Assembly (NCBI GenBank): GCA_007695015.1
Contig: REEN01000044.1
Coordinates: 1-64,000, forward strand
Length of the DNA: 64,000 nt
Source: Marinilabiliales bacterium
Lineage (GTDB): Bacteria > Bacteroidota > Bacteroidia > Bacteroidales > PUMT01
Reading direction: 5' to 3'
In this document: positions 1 to 9,171 of the stretch, in pieces
Layout of the letters: each line of letters begins with the position of its first letter
How positions within the stretch are numbered: position 1 is the first letter of the stretch
Notes under the pieces: model-generated
Told to the model about the DNA's origin: nothing
Database searches by the model: none
The model's input: the letters and a program-made list of their open reading frames with translations, nothing else
Position numbers and translations under genes: made by a program

Positions 1-1038
1 GCCTGCTCCCGTTACAGTACCTGTTCCCGGAGGTGATGCCTGCAGGGTCAATGTGTGCAGGATGGTTACATGGAGTATGCTGGGTGGACCTTCACCGCAG
101 TTGTTCACTGCCCTGACCTCTATGTTGCCCGATTCAGCCCCCGAATCGACTGTAACAGCATTGGTCCCCTGTCCTGCTGCAATAGACCAGCCTTCCGGCA
201 CGCTCCAGTTGTAGGTTAATCCCGGACTGGATTCTATTTCATAGCCGAGATTGCCTGAATACTTCATAACAGTTTCAGGCCCTGATATATCCGAGGGCCG
301 GTCCGGTGCCGAGTCAGCCAGGTCAAACAGGTAATCGGTATCCGTTTCAGGTGTGTCGGTAATGACTCCGTAATCAATCTCATAGGAAAAAGGACTTGTA
401 ACGTAGCCCGTGAACCTGAGTTCATCTCCGGGTTCGTAATCGAATCCGGGGGATGACTTGAGGGTGGCCTTTATAGTTGGCGCGGACTCTGCCTGCCCGG
501 TTCTGCCGCTTCGTGACATCCCGTTATATTCTATTCTGGAGGTGGATCTCCCGCCCCTGCCGGATTGTATCATTATCCTCCTCTGACTGTATTTGCCGGA
601 GTTGACAGTAAGAAGGTAGCTCTGCTGGTTGCAGGCATGAAAGGTGAAGTGGTGCATGCCCTGTTCAAGTTTTGCGTCATGAACCACCAGCAGTCTTCCC
701 GACATATCGTGCACATTTATCCTGAAAAGGTCAGGGTCGGGCACGTATATATCTATGTCGGTAACAGCCGAGAAAGGGTTGGGGTAGTTCTGGGAGACAT
801 AGAGTCCGTCATACGCTTCATCAAGCTGATCTATGAATGTAGGGACGATCGTCAGCACCGTGTCGGGATAGTAAAGAGCCCTGGAGCCTTCCCTGGTGAG
901 GTTCTCAACCAGCACGCTGTCAAGCTGTATATAGGTGCATGTATGGTTTGCTGTAAACCTCAGGGTCATGGTGTTCTCTTCAGCCCGAACGGCTGTAATT
1001 GCTATAAAACCTAAAAGCAGAAGGGTAAATGTCCTCAT
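1..1038 (-). CDS. Secreted multidomain protein, FISUMP-protein-like N-terminal part (3' end beyond window)
   Basis: The frame is open from the ATG at 1036-1038 to the left edge (346 codons, no stop), so the C-terminal part is missing. It begins with a signal peptide (MRTFTLLLLGFIAITAVRA). Residues about 72-146 resemble a type IX secretion tail (QNYPNPF, DIDIYVPDPD, HDMSGRLL, YLLTVNSGKY), but near the N terminus instead of the end. Residues about 255-325 look like a PKD-like Ig fold (YNWSVPEGWS, VRAVNNCGEG), and the last visible residues (LTLQASPPGTGTVTGAG) resemble the start of an InlB B-repeat-type module. From memory this layout is common in Bacteroidota proteins that carry a C-terminal FISUMP domain; that domain would lie outside the window, so the assignment is inference. 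A surface or secreted protein is likely; substrate unknown. Confidence 0.72.
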   Translation of the reverse strand, partial: MRTFTLLLLGFIAITAVRAEENTMTLRFTANHTCTYIQLDSVLVENLTREGSRALYYPDTVLTIVPTFIDQLDEAYDGLYVSQNYPNPFSAVTDIDIYVPDPDLFRINVHDMSGRLLVVHDAKLEQGMHHFTFHACNQQSYLLTVNSGKYSQRRIMIQSGRGGRSTSRIEYNGMSRSGRTGQAESAPTIKATLKSSPGFDYEPGDELRFTGYVTSPFSYEIDYGVITDTPETDTDYLFDLADSAPDRPSDISGPETVMKYSGNLGYEIESSPGLTYNWSVPEGWSIAAGQGTNAVTVDSGAESGNIEVRAVNNCGEGPPSILHVTILHTLTLQASPPGTGTVTGAG

Positions 1039-1222
1039 GGCAGTTTTGTTTGCAGGTCCCTGCCGGCGTAAGAAAATACTTTACCTTCCGGGGTATTTGG
1101 CCCGGGAACCGTAAAGCAAGGCAGGGGACGGTGTTTAATTATTATTAGATGATCATGAGATGGTTATGGGCAGATTTGGTCTGTATTGTTTTTGATTTGG
1201 ATACAGCAATCATGATGTGATT

Positions 1223-1254
1223 CAAATGTATGATAATGACTGGGTCACAATCAA
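1223..1254 (-). promoter_or_regulatory. Candidate Bacteroidota promoter for the left-edge secreted protein
   Basis: On the minus strand TACATTTG (1223-1230) matches the TAnnTTTG -7 consensus exactly. TTG elements lie 17 and 21 nt upstream (1248-1250 and 1252-1254), near the usual -33 position. The 5' leader would be about 180 nt. A second -7 match (1280-1287, TAAATTTG) has no -33 partner. Confidence 0.4.
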
Positions 1255-1520
1255 CTTTATTGGAAATAAAGCTGAAATTCAAATTTATTGGCGCCGGCAC
1301 ACCGTGGGAATAGACCTGTATAGTTAAGGGATGCAGACTTCAACCTAATGTACAGGTTTTTGCGCTTTTATTTAGATTGTCTATAAATATTCCGGGACAG
1401 CCTCCGAAAATTTTCTGACAATATGCCCGAACAATTGTCTGTTTATGCCGTTTATCAAGTGAGGTAATATTTATGACAAAAAATTACCATAATCTATATA
1501 ATCTTTTGAGTAATTGGCAA

Positions 1521-1528
1521 TATCTTTG
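1521..1528 (+). promoter_or_regulatory. Candidate -7 element for the TonB receptor/DUF4249 pair
   Basis: TATCTTTG matches TAnnTTTG exactly, 54 nt before the ATG at 1583. No good -33 TTTG lies 19-21 nt upstream; a TTTG at 1505-1508 is too close. Confidence 0.35.
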
Positions 1529-1582
1529 ATCTTAAAATTGCCCGCCTGAAATAATTTCCCGTATAAGTTGTTATATTCTTCC

Positions 1583-3940
1583 ATGACCCGGATAGCACGT
1601 ATATCAATTATTGCAGCAGTGATTCTCACTATACTGGTGCCTGTAAGTGCAACTGCCCAGGGCTATGTCGTGACCGGCACCGTTTCTGATGCCGAAACCG
1701 GTGAAACCCTTGTTGGCGCAACTGTTTTTGTGCCCGATATACAGTTTGGTGTTGTTACCGGCCCGGAAGGGAATTACCGGCTACCCCTGCCTGACGGCCA
1801 ATACAGGGTAATCTTTTCGTTTGTTGGATATGAGAATTATGAGGCAGTGGTCGATCCTCAGATATCCGCGCTTGATGCTGAGCTCCGTGTATCGAGTGTA
1901 AGCCTTGACGAGGTTGTGGTTTCTGCAAGGCAGGCCGACCGTAACGTTGAGCGTGCCGAGATGAGTACCATAGCTGTCAGCATGGAGGCCATACGTAATG
2001 TGCCTGCATTCCTCGGCGAAGTTGATGTGCTGCGTACTATCCAGCTATTGCCCGGAGTGCAGTCGGCCGGCGACGGCAATACAGGTTTTTTTGTCCGCGG
2101 CGGCGATGCCGACCAGAACATGGTTCTGTTTGACAATGCCATGGTATACAACGCATCTCACCTGTTTAACTTCTTCTCGGTATTCAATCCCGATGCAGTT
2201 GCCGATATCCGGCTCTATAAGGGAGGCATACCCCCTTCATACGGCGGAAGGCTTTCGTCGGTGCTGGATGTGGAGATGAGGTCGGGCAGCATGGATGAGT
2301 ACGGTTTTACAGGGGGAATCGGACTGATCTCGAGCAGGATCAGTGCAGAAGGACCAATTCAGGAGGGGAGGAGCAGCTTCCTTGTGGCCGGGAGACGCAC
2401 CTACGCCGATCTTTTTCTCCGGCTTTCGCCGGATGAGAACCAGCGGGATTCGCGGCTGTGGTTCTATGACCTGAACACCCGGATGAACTACGTTGTGAAC
2501 GAACGTAACCGGATCTTCCTCTCCGCTTATCATGGCAAGGACCTGACCGCTTTCAGCGACCTGTTTGGTTTTGACTGGGGCAATAGCACAGGCAGCCTGA
2601 GGTGGAACAGCACATTTTCAGATAACTTTGCCGGTAATTTTTCGCTCCTTTACAGCAATTACCGGTTCAATATAACCGGCGATGTGGGTCCTGCCTCCTT
2701 CAGGTGGCAGTCTGATATCGACAATGTAAACTTAAGGGCCGATTTCAACTACTTTTCTGATACCGGCAGTACTCTCTCATTCGGGGCGGGAACGGTGCTT
2801 CATATGCTTGATCCCGGTACCATCAGGGCTGAGCTGACAGGGGCATCGAGTACCACTGCCGAGCTCACTCCCGGCTATGCGCTGGAACACGGGATTTACA
2901 TCAACAACGAGCAAAGTTTTTTTGACAACAGGCTTCTTGTAGTTTACGGGGTAAGAGGGTCGCTGTTCCAGGTTCTGGGTCCCGGTAAACAGTATGTTTT
3001 TGACAGGTCTGCCCCTCAGGCCTGGGAGGTGGCCGATACCGTCATCCTCGAAAGAGGGAATATCTATGAATCTTTCGGGGGACTGGAGCCCAGGGTGAGC
3101 CTGAGGGTGAGTACAGGGCCCGGCAGTTCGGTAAAGGCGAGCTACAACCGCATGATACAGTATATACAGCAGGCCCAGGGTTCCCAGTCGGTTGCGCCCT
3201 ACGATGTCTGGTACATGAGCAGCAACAATATACCGCCGCAGGTGGCCGACCAGGTGGCGGTCGGGTATTTCAGGAACTTTCTCGGTAACCGGGTAGAGAC
3301 CTCGGTTGAACTCTATTATAAGGATATGTCGGCTATTTCGGATGTTATTGACAATGGTGATATCCTTGGGAACGAGTTGCTCGAGGGACAGCTGAGAGTA
3401 GGTGACGGATGGTCGTACGGGGCCGAGTTCCTGGTTCGGAAGGATGAGGGACGGTTCAGCGGTTTTGCCGGCTACACGTGGTCGCGCACCCGAAGGCAGA
3501 TTGACGGCATCAATGAAGGCAGGCCCTATTATGCACCCAACGACAGGCGGCATGATCTGAGTCTTACCGGAGGGTATTCAATCACCCCGGCCGTGAGTGT
3601 TTCGATGAGTTTTGTTTATGCAACGGGAAGGGCCTTTACGTTGCCGGAAGGGAAGATGTTTTACCAGGGAGCCTTTGCGCCTGTTTACGCTGAGAGGAAC
3701 TCGAGCAGGCTGCCTGCATACCACCGGCTTGACTTGTCGGTTACATACACCCCGCAAAGGCGCGGGTTAAACAGGAGATTCAGCGGCGACTGGAATTTCT
3801 CGGTGTTCAATGTTTACGGGCGAGTAAACCCGATCTCGGTATCTTTTGCCGAAGATGCTGACAGGCCGGGCATACCCAGGTCTTCATTTTTTTATATTCC
3901 CGGCCCTGTGCCGGCGGTAACGTATAACTTCAAATTCTGA
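1583..3940 (+). CDS. TonB-dependent receptor with carboxypeptidase-like regulatory domain
   Basis: A 785-residue outer-membrane receptor. I chose the ATG at 1583 over an in-frame TTG at 1568 because the signal peptide (MTRIARISIIAAVILTILVPVSATAQG) begins there. Residues about 28-92 are a CarboxypepD_reg-like Ig fold (TGTVSDAETGETLVGA, GNYRLPLPDG, FVGYENY). The plug follows at about 145-230 (LLPGVQSAGDG, FFVRGGDADQNMVLFD, PPSYGGRLSSVLDV), then a beta-barrel ending in aromatic TYNFKF, as expected for outer-membrane assembly. There is no SusD partner; the gene 6 nt downstream encodes a DUF4249 lipoprotein, a recurrent companion of this receptor subtype. The imported ligand cannot be told from sequence. 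Confidence 0.9.
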   Translation: MTRIARISIIAAVILTILVPVSATAQGYVVTGTVSDAETGETLVGATVFVPDIQFGVVTGPEGNYRLPLPDGQYRVIFSFVGYENYEAVVDPQISALDAELRVSSVSLDEVVVSARQADRNVERAEMSTIAVSMEAIRNVPAFLGEVDVLRTIQLLPGVQSAGDGNTGFFVRGGDADQNMVLFDNAMVYNASHLFNFFSVFNPDAVADIRLYKGGIPPSYGGRLSSVLDVEMRSGSMDEYGFTGGIGLISSRISAEGPIQEGRSSFLVAGRRTYADLFLRLSPDENQRDSRLWFYDLNTRMNYVVNERNRIFLSAYHGKDLTAFSDLFGFDWGNSTGSLRWNSTFSDNFAGNFSLLYSNYRFNITGDVGPASFRWQSDIDNVNLRADFNYFSDTGSTLSFGAGTVLHMLDPGTIRAELTGASSTTAELTPGYALEHGIYINNEQSFFDNRLLVVYGVRGSLFQVLGPGKQYVFDRSAPQAWEVADTVILERGNIYESFGGLEPRVSLRVSTGPGSSVKASYNRMIQYIQQAQGSQSVAPYDVWYMSSNNIPPQVADQVAVGYFRNFLGNRVETSVELYYKDMSAISDVIDNGDILGNELLEGQLRVGDGWSYGAEFLVRKDEGRFSGFAGYTWSRTRRQIDGINEGRPYYAPNDRRHDLSLTGGYSITPAVSVSMSFVYATGRAFTLPEGKMFYQGAFAPVYAERNSSRLPAYHRLDLSVTYTPQRRGLNRRFSGDWNFSVFNVYGRVNPISVSFAEDADRPGIPRSSFFYIPGPVPAVTYNFKF

Positions 3941-3946
3941 GAAGCG

Positions 3947-4837
3947 ATGTTGAGCAGTACAAATTATCATAAGCAGGCCGGAAAGTTGGTAAGGTGGAGT
4001 ATAACCGGTATTGCAGCCATGATTGTCATTGTTTTTGGGCTTGTATCTTGTGAGAAGGAGGTTATCCTGGAGCTTTCGGACAGGGAGGGGGCCTATCTTA
4101 TAGTTGAGGCAAACATCGACGATGCAACGGCCGAACAGTGGATCCGGCTCAGCCTTTCCAGTTCATATTATGATGTGACGGAAGGTGCAGTTGTAACGGG
4201 AGCTGATGTTATGGTATCTTCAGGTGAAGGGGAGTGGCTATTTACCGGGAAGGGGCCTGACAGCCTGGCCGGATTATATTTCAACAGCGATATCGGCGCC
4301 GAACTTGTCGATGGCAGTTACACTCTTTCTATTGAGCATGAGGGGAACAGATACTCCGCCGTAAGTGAATACAGGGCTGTTCCCGGAATAGATTCTGTCA
4401 CTACAAGGCTCAATTTTTTCTCATCTGCAGGGCTGACCGACGAAAGGCTTTATGATATACTGGTCCATTTTGCCGATCTGCCGGGCAAGGGTGATCACTA
4501 CCTGATCGACGTGACAATCAACGGTAAGCTTCAGACCCCGAGGCCCTCGCAAAAAACCGTTATAAGTGACCAGGACCTGGGCAGCTACGTGTCACGGTCG
4601 GTAAGGACCATTAACGGCAATGACATGCATGCCGGCGATACCATCAGGCTTGACATGAGAAGCATTTCGCGTGAAAAGTACGAGTTCTACCAGATCTTCT
4701 TCTTCCAGACCGACCTTTCGGGCAACCCCTTTGCCGGCGCCCCGCCGGCAAACATACCTACCAACATGAGCGAAGGCGCCAGGGGTTTTTTCCAGGTATC
4801 GGCGGTTTCCAGGGCTCAGACAAGGTTCAGGAAGTGA
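3947..4837 (+). CDS. DUF4249 family outer-membrane lipoprotein
   Basis: A 296-residue protein with a hydrophobic N-terminal segment ending in a lipobox (VFGLVSCEKE; Cys about residue 36), followed directly by typical DUF4249 sequence (LIVEANIDDA, WIRLSLSSSYYDV, GADVMVSSGEGEW) of beta-sandwich character. It starts 6 nt after the TonB receptor stop and is surely co-transcribed. DUF4249 proteins usually pair with receptors like this one and may act as surface partners; the exact role is unknown. Its 3' end overlaps the convergent DUF4105 gene by 11 nt. Confidence 0.85.
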   Translation: MLSSTNYHKQAGKLVRWSITGIAAMIVIVFGLVSCEKEVILELSDREGAYLIVEANIDDATAEQWIRLSLSSSYYDVTEGAVVTGADVMVSSGEGEWLFTGKGPDSLAGLYFNSDIGAELVDGSYTLSIEHEGNRYSAVSEYRAVPGIDSVTTRLNFFSSAGLTDERLYDILVHFADLPGKGDHYLIDVTINGKLQTPRPSQKTVISDQDLGSYVSRSVRTINGNDMHAGDTIRLDMRSISREKYEFYQIFFFQTDLSGNPFAGAPPANIPTNMSEGARGFFQVSAVSRAQTRFRK

Positions 4838-6095
4838 CAGGCTGTTTGGGTGTTCCGCTGCTCTTTTGAACCTGTTTGCTGTTCTTTTGGCCGGCCCCGA
4901 GAATATCGGGTTTGAACATTCTTATTATTACGGCTGACCTGACCACCATGGCCATTACCAGCGGCATTATCACCCAGGGCAGTGGCTGGGGCAGCAGAGG
5001 CCAGGAAAAGATCAGCAGGATGAGAATTACAAGGTTAGCCATGAAGTAATAGTTGATAAGCCTGAAATTCTTTTTCCCCGAAAGGAAAAAGATAATAAAG
5101 AAATGAAGCGGATGGGCCCAGATAATATTCAGGTTCCAGGCGGTTACAGCGTGGTCGGTAAAGAACCAGAGGAAAACGATCAGCAAACCTAAAAGTCCCA
5201 CACTCCCGAAAAGGATCCGGTCGTACCACCATGTGAATTTCTTAGACTGAAGGTTGAAATGGGAGAGGATAATGGTACCCATCAAAACCAATATGAAGAG
5301 CCAGAGGGGTGAATGGCGCAGTAACGCACGGGGCAGCTCCTCACCCTGAAGTATCAGCCTGCTTCCCGGGGTGAACGCAGCCAGGCTTTCACCTGCACGA
5401 AAGTCTGCATGCTCATACAGGGTCATCATATGATCGGGAAGGAACATATAATCCCACGGAGTGGCAGTCTTGTCTGAGGGTAGTCCCAATGCAAGGTTTA
5501 TACCGAGCCTGGCCCAGGGCTTCTCCCTGAGGTAGGGCATCAATAGCTCCCTGAAACTTTGCCCCTTGTCAAGCACATCATAATCGAACACTATCTCCCT
5601 GCTGATGGCTTCGCCAAATACGTCACGTATGCGGGTGGCGCAGTTATCGTAGAAGAAATCATAAAGGTAGTACCGGTTTTCGGGCTGGTAATTGATCAGC
5701 AGTGAATCGAAAAGATATTGCTTTTCGGCCTGGGTAATGTTTAGATCCTGTTCCCATATCCAGCGCTGTTCTCTTCTGTACTCCTGCTCGAAATGCCTGT
5801 ATTCGGATACCGAAAGAATATAGTTCAGCCTGCCTCTGACAAAGTTGGTGTAAAAGTTGGGGTCGGAGAAATCAAAGGTACCGTAATTGAAGACCCAGTC
5901 CAGATCCCGTACAGGATCATTAACCCGTATTGCACTGTGCCCGAATACCGAGTATAGTTCATCTCCCGGGGAACATGTCAGAAGTGAGATCTTTGCCTGG
6001 CTGCTCAGCCTGAACCCCGGCTGTTGCCCATGGCCCGGGGCAGCAGCTGCCAGGCCTATGATTACTGATAAAATGAATGCGAACCTGGTTTGCAT
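4827..6095 (-). CDS. DUF4105 (Lnb N-terminal periplasmic domain) membrane protein
   Basis: A 422-residue protein. The ATG at 6093-6095 directly precedes the signal peptide (MQTRFAFILSVIIGLAAAAPGHG); an upstream TTG would only add a non-hydrophobic extension. Residues about 30-250 match the DUF4105/Lnb periplasmic domain (LLTCSPGDELYSVFGHSAIRV, FNYGTFDF, FYDNCATRIRD with its Cys); this fold is related to papain-like/NlpC enzymes. Four to five hydrophobic segments follow (LWLFILVLMGTIIL, ILFGSVGLLGLLIVFLWFF and others), giving a periplasmic head on a membrane tail. It lies 45 nt downstream of the response regulator on the same strand and may be co-transcribed. Substrate unknown. Confidence 0.82.
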   Translation of the reverse strand: MQTRFAFILSVIIGLAAAAPGHGQQPGFRLSSQAKISLLTCSPGDELYSVFGHSAIRVNDPVRDLDWVFNYGTFDFSDPNFYTNFVRGRLNYILSVSEYRHFEQEYRREQRWIWEQDLNITQAEKQYLFDSLLINYQPENRYYLYDFFYDNCATRIRDVFGEAISREIVFDYDVLDKGQSFRELLMPYLREKPWARLGINLALGLPSDKTATPWDYMFLPDHMMTLYEHADFRAGESLAAFTPGSRLILQGEELPRALLRHSPLWLFILVLMGTIILSHFNLQSKKFTWWYDRILFGSVGLLGLLIVFLWFFTDHAVTAWNLNIIWAHPLHFFIIFFLSGKKNFRLINYYFMANLVILILLIFSWPLLPQPLPWVIMPLVMAMVVRSAVIIRMFKPDILGAGQKNSKQVQKSSGTPKQPVTS

Positions 6096-6140
6096 CTGGT
6101 TATAATAAAAGATGAACTGACAGACTGCCAATTTGGGGGT

Positions 6141-6833
6141 CTACATTACAAGTTTAAATCCCTTGCCGTGAACATTCAATATCTCAACCGATTCGTCTTC
6201 CTTAAGGTATTTGCGCAGCTTGGTTATATAGACATCCATGCTGCGTGCATTGAAGTAATTGTCGTCAAGCCATATGGTCTTGAGTGCAAAATTACGGTCA
6301 AGGATCTTGTTCTGGTGGGTGCAGAGCAGCTTGAGCAGGTCCGATTCCTTTGTAGTAAGTTTGTTAACCTTTTCTCCAATCTGCAACGTCTGTTTTTTTA
6401 AATCAAAAACGTACTTACCTATATTGAACTCGTCGGGTGGGGCAGTTTTGTAACTGCTGCTGGTCCTTTTCAGTATTGCCTCAATTCTGAAAAGAAGCTC
6501 CTCCATGCTGAAAGGCTTGGTCATATAGTCATCGGCACCAATTGAAAACCCCTCGATAACATCCTCTTTCATTGATTTGGCGGTGAGAAAGATAATAGGT
6601 ATATCCTCATCGATCTGACGGATCTCCTTTGCAAGGGTGTAACCGTCTTTGACGGGCATCATCACATCAAGAATGCAGATGTCATACTGGGTCTTAACGA
6701 AGTCTCTGAATGCGAGTTCACCGTTTGCAAAAAGATTGGTTTCGAAACCCTTGGCCTTAAGATACTCTTTCAGGAGAAGTCCGAGATTTTCATCATCCTC
6801 GGCAAGCAGTATCCTGGTTTTTGTTGTCGTCAT
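6141..6833 (-). CDS. rprY: OmpR-family response regulator, RprY-like
   Basis: A 230-residue two-domain regulator. The receiver spans about 7-122, with acidic pocket E12-D13-D14, phospho-acceptor D56 in CILDVMMP, T/S in FLTAKS and K in MTKPFS. A winged-helix Trans_reg_C domain fills about 135-229 (LTTKESDLLKLLCTHQN, MDVYITKLRKYLK, NVHGKGFKLVM). The partner kinase is encoded 64 nt upstream on the same strand. Sequence style matches the Bacteroidota RprXY pair, so the symbol is by family resemblance; the regulon is not predictable from this window. Confidence 0.88.
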   Translation of the reverse strand: MTTTKTRILLAEDDENLGLLLKEYLKAKGFETNLFANGELAFRDFVKTQYDICILDVMMPVKDGYTLAKEIRQIDEDIPIIFLTAKSMKEDVIEGFSIGADDYMTKPFSMEELLFRIEAILKRTSSSYKTAPPDEFNIGKYVFDLKKQTLQIGEKVNKLTTKESDLLKLLCTHQNKILDRNFALKTIWLDDNYFNARSMDVYITKLRKYLKEDESVEILNVHGKGFKLVM

Positions 6834-6897
6834 CAGTTATAAGTTTTAGGGCAATATGCAACATCCATTTTATGTTGTCCGGTTTAGTAAATAGTTT

Positions 6898-8475
6898 TTA
6901 CACGGATGCGTCCTCTGTCTGTTTAAGGGGGATGGTGATGTCAAATCTTGTACCTTTCTTCGATTCACTCTGGATGCTGATACGTCCGTTATGCTCTTCG
7001 ACGATCTTTTTAACATAACTCAGTCCGAGTCCGAACCCTTTAACGTTATGGATATTCCCGGTGGGTACTCTGTAGAACTGTTCAAATATACGTTTCTGGT
7101 TCTCCTTGCTGATCCCGACTCCCTTATCTTCAATGTATAAATGGAAATTATTGTTTGTGCTTTTTGTGCCTACGGTAATGTGTGTTATGCCATTGCTGTA
7201 TTTTACAGCATTATCAAGCAGATTGAAAATGATGTTGGTAAAGTGGATTTCATCGATTTTTAGTACCGGTTCACTGGCATTCAGCTTTTGTATGATCTCG
7301 CCGTTCTGGTTCCTTACTTTTATGATGAAATTGTTCACAACATTGCTTATAAGGTCGTGAACGTCAACCTCCTGCCGTTTTAATCGGAGCCTTCCCTTTT
7401 CGAAAATGGCCATCTGAAGCACCTTTTCTACCTGAAAACCAAGCCTTTTGCTTTCTTCATGTATAACGTTTGAGATGTTTTCAAAATTTTTGTTTTCAAA
7501 AGGAATACTGTTGTCCCTAAGCATCTGCGACGCGAGGGATATAGTTGAGATGGGTGTCTTCAGTTCATGGGTCATGTTGTTGACAAAGTCTGTCTTAATC
7601 TCCGAAAGTTTTTTCTGCCTTATGATTATGTAAATTGTAAAGGCAAAGGTCCCCAGAATGATCAGGGTAAGAAGGGTTGAAGAAAGCCCCATGAAACCAA
7701 CCGATTGGAGAATGTATGATTTCTGTTCGGGAAAGTAGAGGGCAATATGGTTGGGAAACATGAATGCATCATTGGGGAAAAGCCTTCTGAGAAACATTTC
7801 GGGCCGTTCTTCGAAATTTTTTGATTTAAGTACAAATTCTCCATCCTGGTTACGCACGGCAAATTCATAATCCAGGTTGATGCCAACATTATGCATCTGC
7901 TTTTTAATAAGGCTGTCAAGAAGCGCCACATTCAGACGATCTTCGATGCATTTGTTGTAGCTGAGCATCTCGTCGATGATCTTTTCAACAATAACCGCCC
8001 TGTTTGAAATTGTGTGGCCCATCTCATGCGACGGGCCCAGGAGGTTTTGCGGCCTGCTGAAAATCCTGATGGAGTCGACATTGCTGAAGTTGATCTGTGA
8101 TTCGGATCCTTCAAAAAGACCACGTGAATCCACCTGGCCGGGCCTCCCTGTAAAACGTCCTGAATAGAAATATGCACTGTGCTGGCCTGAATGGGTTCCG
8201 GACTGGAACTGGTGATTGAAGTTAATCGTAAACCCTGATGACCATGTTACACTGTCAACTACCGAGGAGGGGCGAAGTTCACTCAGAACCATTGTCAGCG
8301 CCTCCTGTTTTTCTATTTCGTTTGATATGGTACCCAGGGTGCGCCAGGCGGTCAACCTGAACTGTTGCTCCTTGACCTCAATGGCATTGGTAATCCAGTA
8401 ACTCTGAACTATAATAAGTCCGGTAGTGGCAAGTGTCATTACACCTATAAGTATCCAGATAACTTTTCTGCTCAT
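6898..8475 (-). CDS. rprX: Sensor histidine kinase, RprX-like
   Basis: A 525-residue inner-membrane kinase. TM1 is at about 5-28 (WILIGVMTLATTGLIIVQSYW), then a periplasmic sensor region of about 240 residues, then TM2 at about 265-288. The HisKA dimerisation domain carries NNMTHELKTPIS with the phospho-accepting H303. The HATPase_c domain follows with an N box (FNLLDNAVKYS), G1 (DKGVGIS), F box (FEQFYRVP) and G2 (GFGLGLSYV). It heads the unit kinase-regulator-(DUF4105). The sensor region matches no ligand-binding fold I recognise. Confidence 0.9.
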   Translation of the reverse strand: MSRKVIWILIGVMTLATTGLIIVQSYWITNAIEVKEQQFRLTAWRTLGTISNEIEKQEALTMVLSELRPSSVVDSVTWSSGFTINFNHQFQSGTHSGQHSAYFYSGRFTGRPGQVDSRGLFEGSESQINFSNVDSIRIFSRPQNLLGPSHEMGHTISNRAVIVEKIIDEMLSYNKCIEDRLNVALLDSLIKKQMHNVGINLDYEFAVRNQDGEFVLKSKNFEERPEMFLRRLFPNDAFMFPNHIALYFPEQKSYILQSVGFMGLSSTLLTLIILGTFAFTIYIIIRQKKLSEIKTDFVNNMTHELKTPISTISLASQMLRDNSIPFENKNFENISNVIHEESKRLGFQVEKVLQMAIFEKGRLRLKRQEVDVHDLISNVVNNFIIKVRNQNGEIIQKLNASEPVLKIDEIHFTNIIFNLLDNAVKYSNGITHITVGTKSTNNNFHLYIEDKGVGISKENQKRIFEQFYRVPTGNIHNVKGFGLGLSYVKKIVEEHNGRISIQSESKKGTRFDITIPLKQTEDASV

Positions 8476-8499
8476 GATGCCCGAATTAATTCGTTAATA

Positions 8500-8507
8500 C
8501 AAAGATA
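8500..8507 (-). promoter_or_regulatory. Candidate -7 element for the two-component operon
   Basis: On the minus strand TATCTTTG matches TAnnTTTG, 25 nt upstream of the kinase ATG. The -33 region is weak; the nearest TTG is about 24 nt further upstream. Confidence 0.35.
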
Positions 8508-8625
8508 ACCGACAGCTCAGAGTACAGTTGGCAATTTAACACTTTTTAACTTGCAGGTTGATTGATTAATTATATTTAAAACGGCTTTTAAAGGACCGGG
8601 GCCGATTTTGACTGGTCATTCCGGG

Positions 8626-9054
8626 TTATTCCGGAGGCAGATGCCAGGTCTTTTTTATTCTGTCAGGGTTAATCTCAAAAACCGCAGAAATCAGCTCATC
8701 TCCCTTGATCTTTGAAGATAAGCCGTCCAGTTGTTCCTGGCTTATTTCTCCGAAAATCTGGAGGAAATAGTCTATGTTTTTCATGTCACTTACCAGAAAG
8801 CAGTCCGGGCACCTGTTTGAAACCAGGTTCATCTTAATGATTTTGTCTTCGTCATATGAGCTGAACACTGAGAATTCCGGATATTCTCCGGTTAATAGCG
8901 GTTTACCCCGGTGATTGTCTGCTTTTCTGAATTTCATTCCCATCCTCCTGTTAAGGACCCAGCTTATGCGATAGTCGTTCTCATGAGATGAAATACCCAG
9001 CAGTTTGAAGGGGTTTGATTCCGGAACAATCAACTTATGGACTTTCTTCTTCAT
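8626..9054 (-). CDS. IPExxxVDY family protein
   Basis: A 142-residue soluble protein with no signal peptide. It contains family landmarks: a basic start (MKKKVHKLIV), HENDYRISWVLN at about 25-36 and a motif ending in NIDYFLQIFGE (positions of the conserved VDYFL). This Bacteroidota family has no known function and typically sits next to rnc, as it does here, 117 nt downstream of it on the same strand. Some members have a degraded name motif, as seen here (SDMKNIDY). Confidence 0.75.
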   Translation of the reverse strand: MKKKVHKLIVPESNPFKLLGISSHENDYRISWVLNRRMGMKFRKADNHRGKPLLTGEYPEFSVFSSYDEDKIIKMNLVSNRCPDCFLVSDMKNIDYFLQIFGEISQEQLDGLSSKIKGDELISAVFEINPDRIKKTWHLPPE

Positions 9055-9171
9055 TTGTCAGTGCCTGGTGAACATGATGCCGGATTACCGGCAGGGATAG
9101 CTGAATATTATATGATAAACCTTTTTTGTGATATGTTTATTGTACGTAATGGCACCAGGTACATATCATAA

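Larger units (their letters stand above)
1039..1582. other. Divergent intergenic region, 544 bp, no gene seen
   Basis: This AT-rich spacer separates the leftward secreted-protein gene from the rightward TonB receptor gene. It holds candidate -7 elements for both directions (listed separately) and a GGTAAT...ATTACC inverted repeat around 1465-1490. I see no convincing ORF or RNA gene. Confidence 0.6.

Noticed and set aside
565-1014. 149-codon open frame on the plus strand
   Set aside because: It is antisense to the N-terminal part of the secreted protein (1-1038), which has a signal peptide and recognisable modules; the plus frame has neither.
2777-3553. 258-codon minus-strand frame inside the TonB receptor gene
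   Set aside because: Shadow of a well-supported receptor; no family resemblance.
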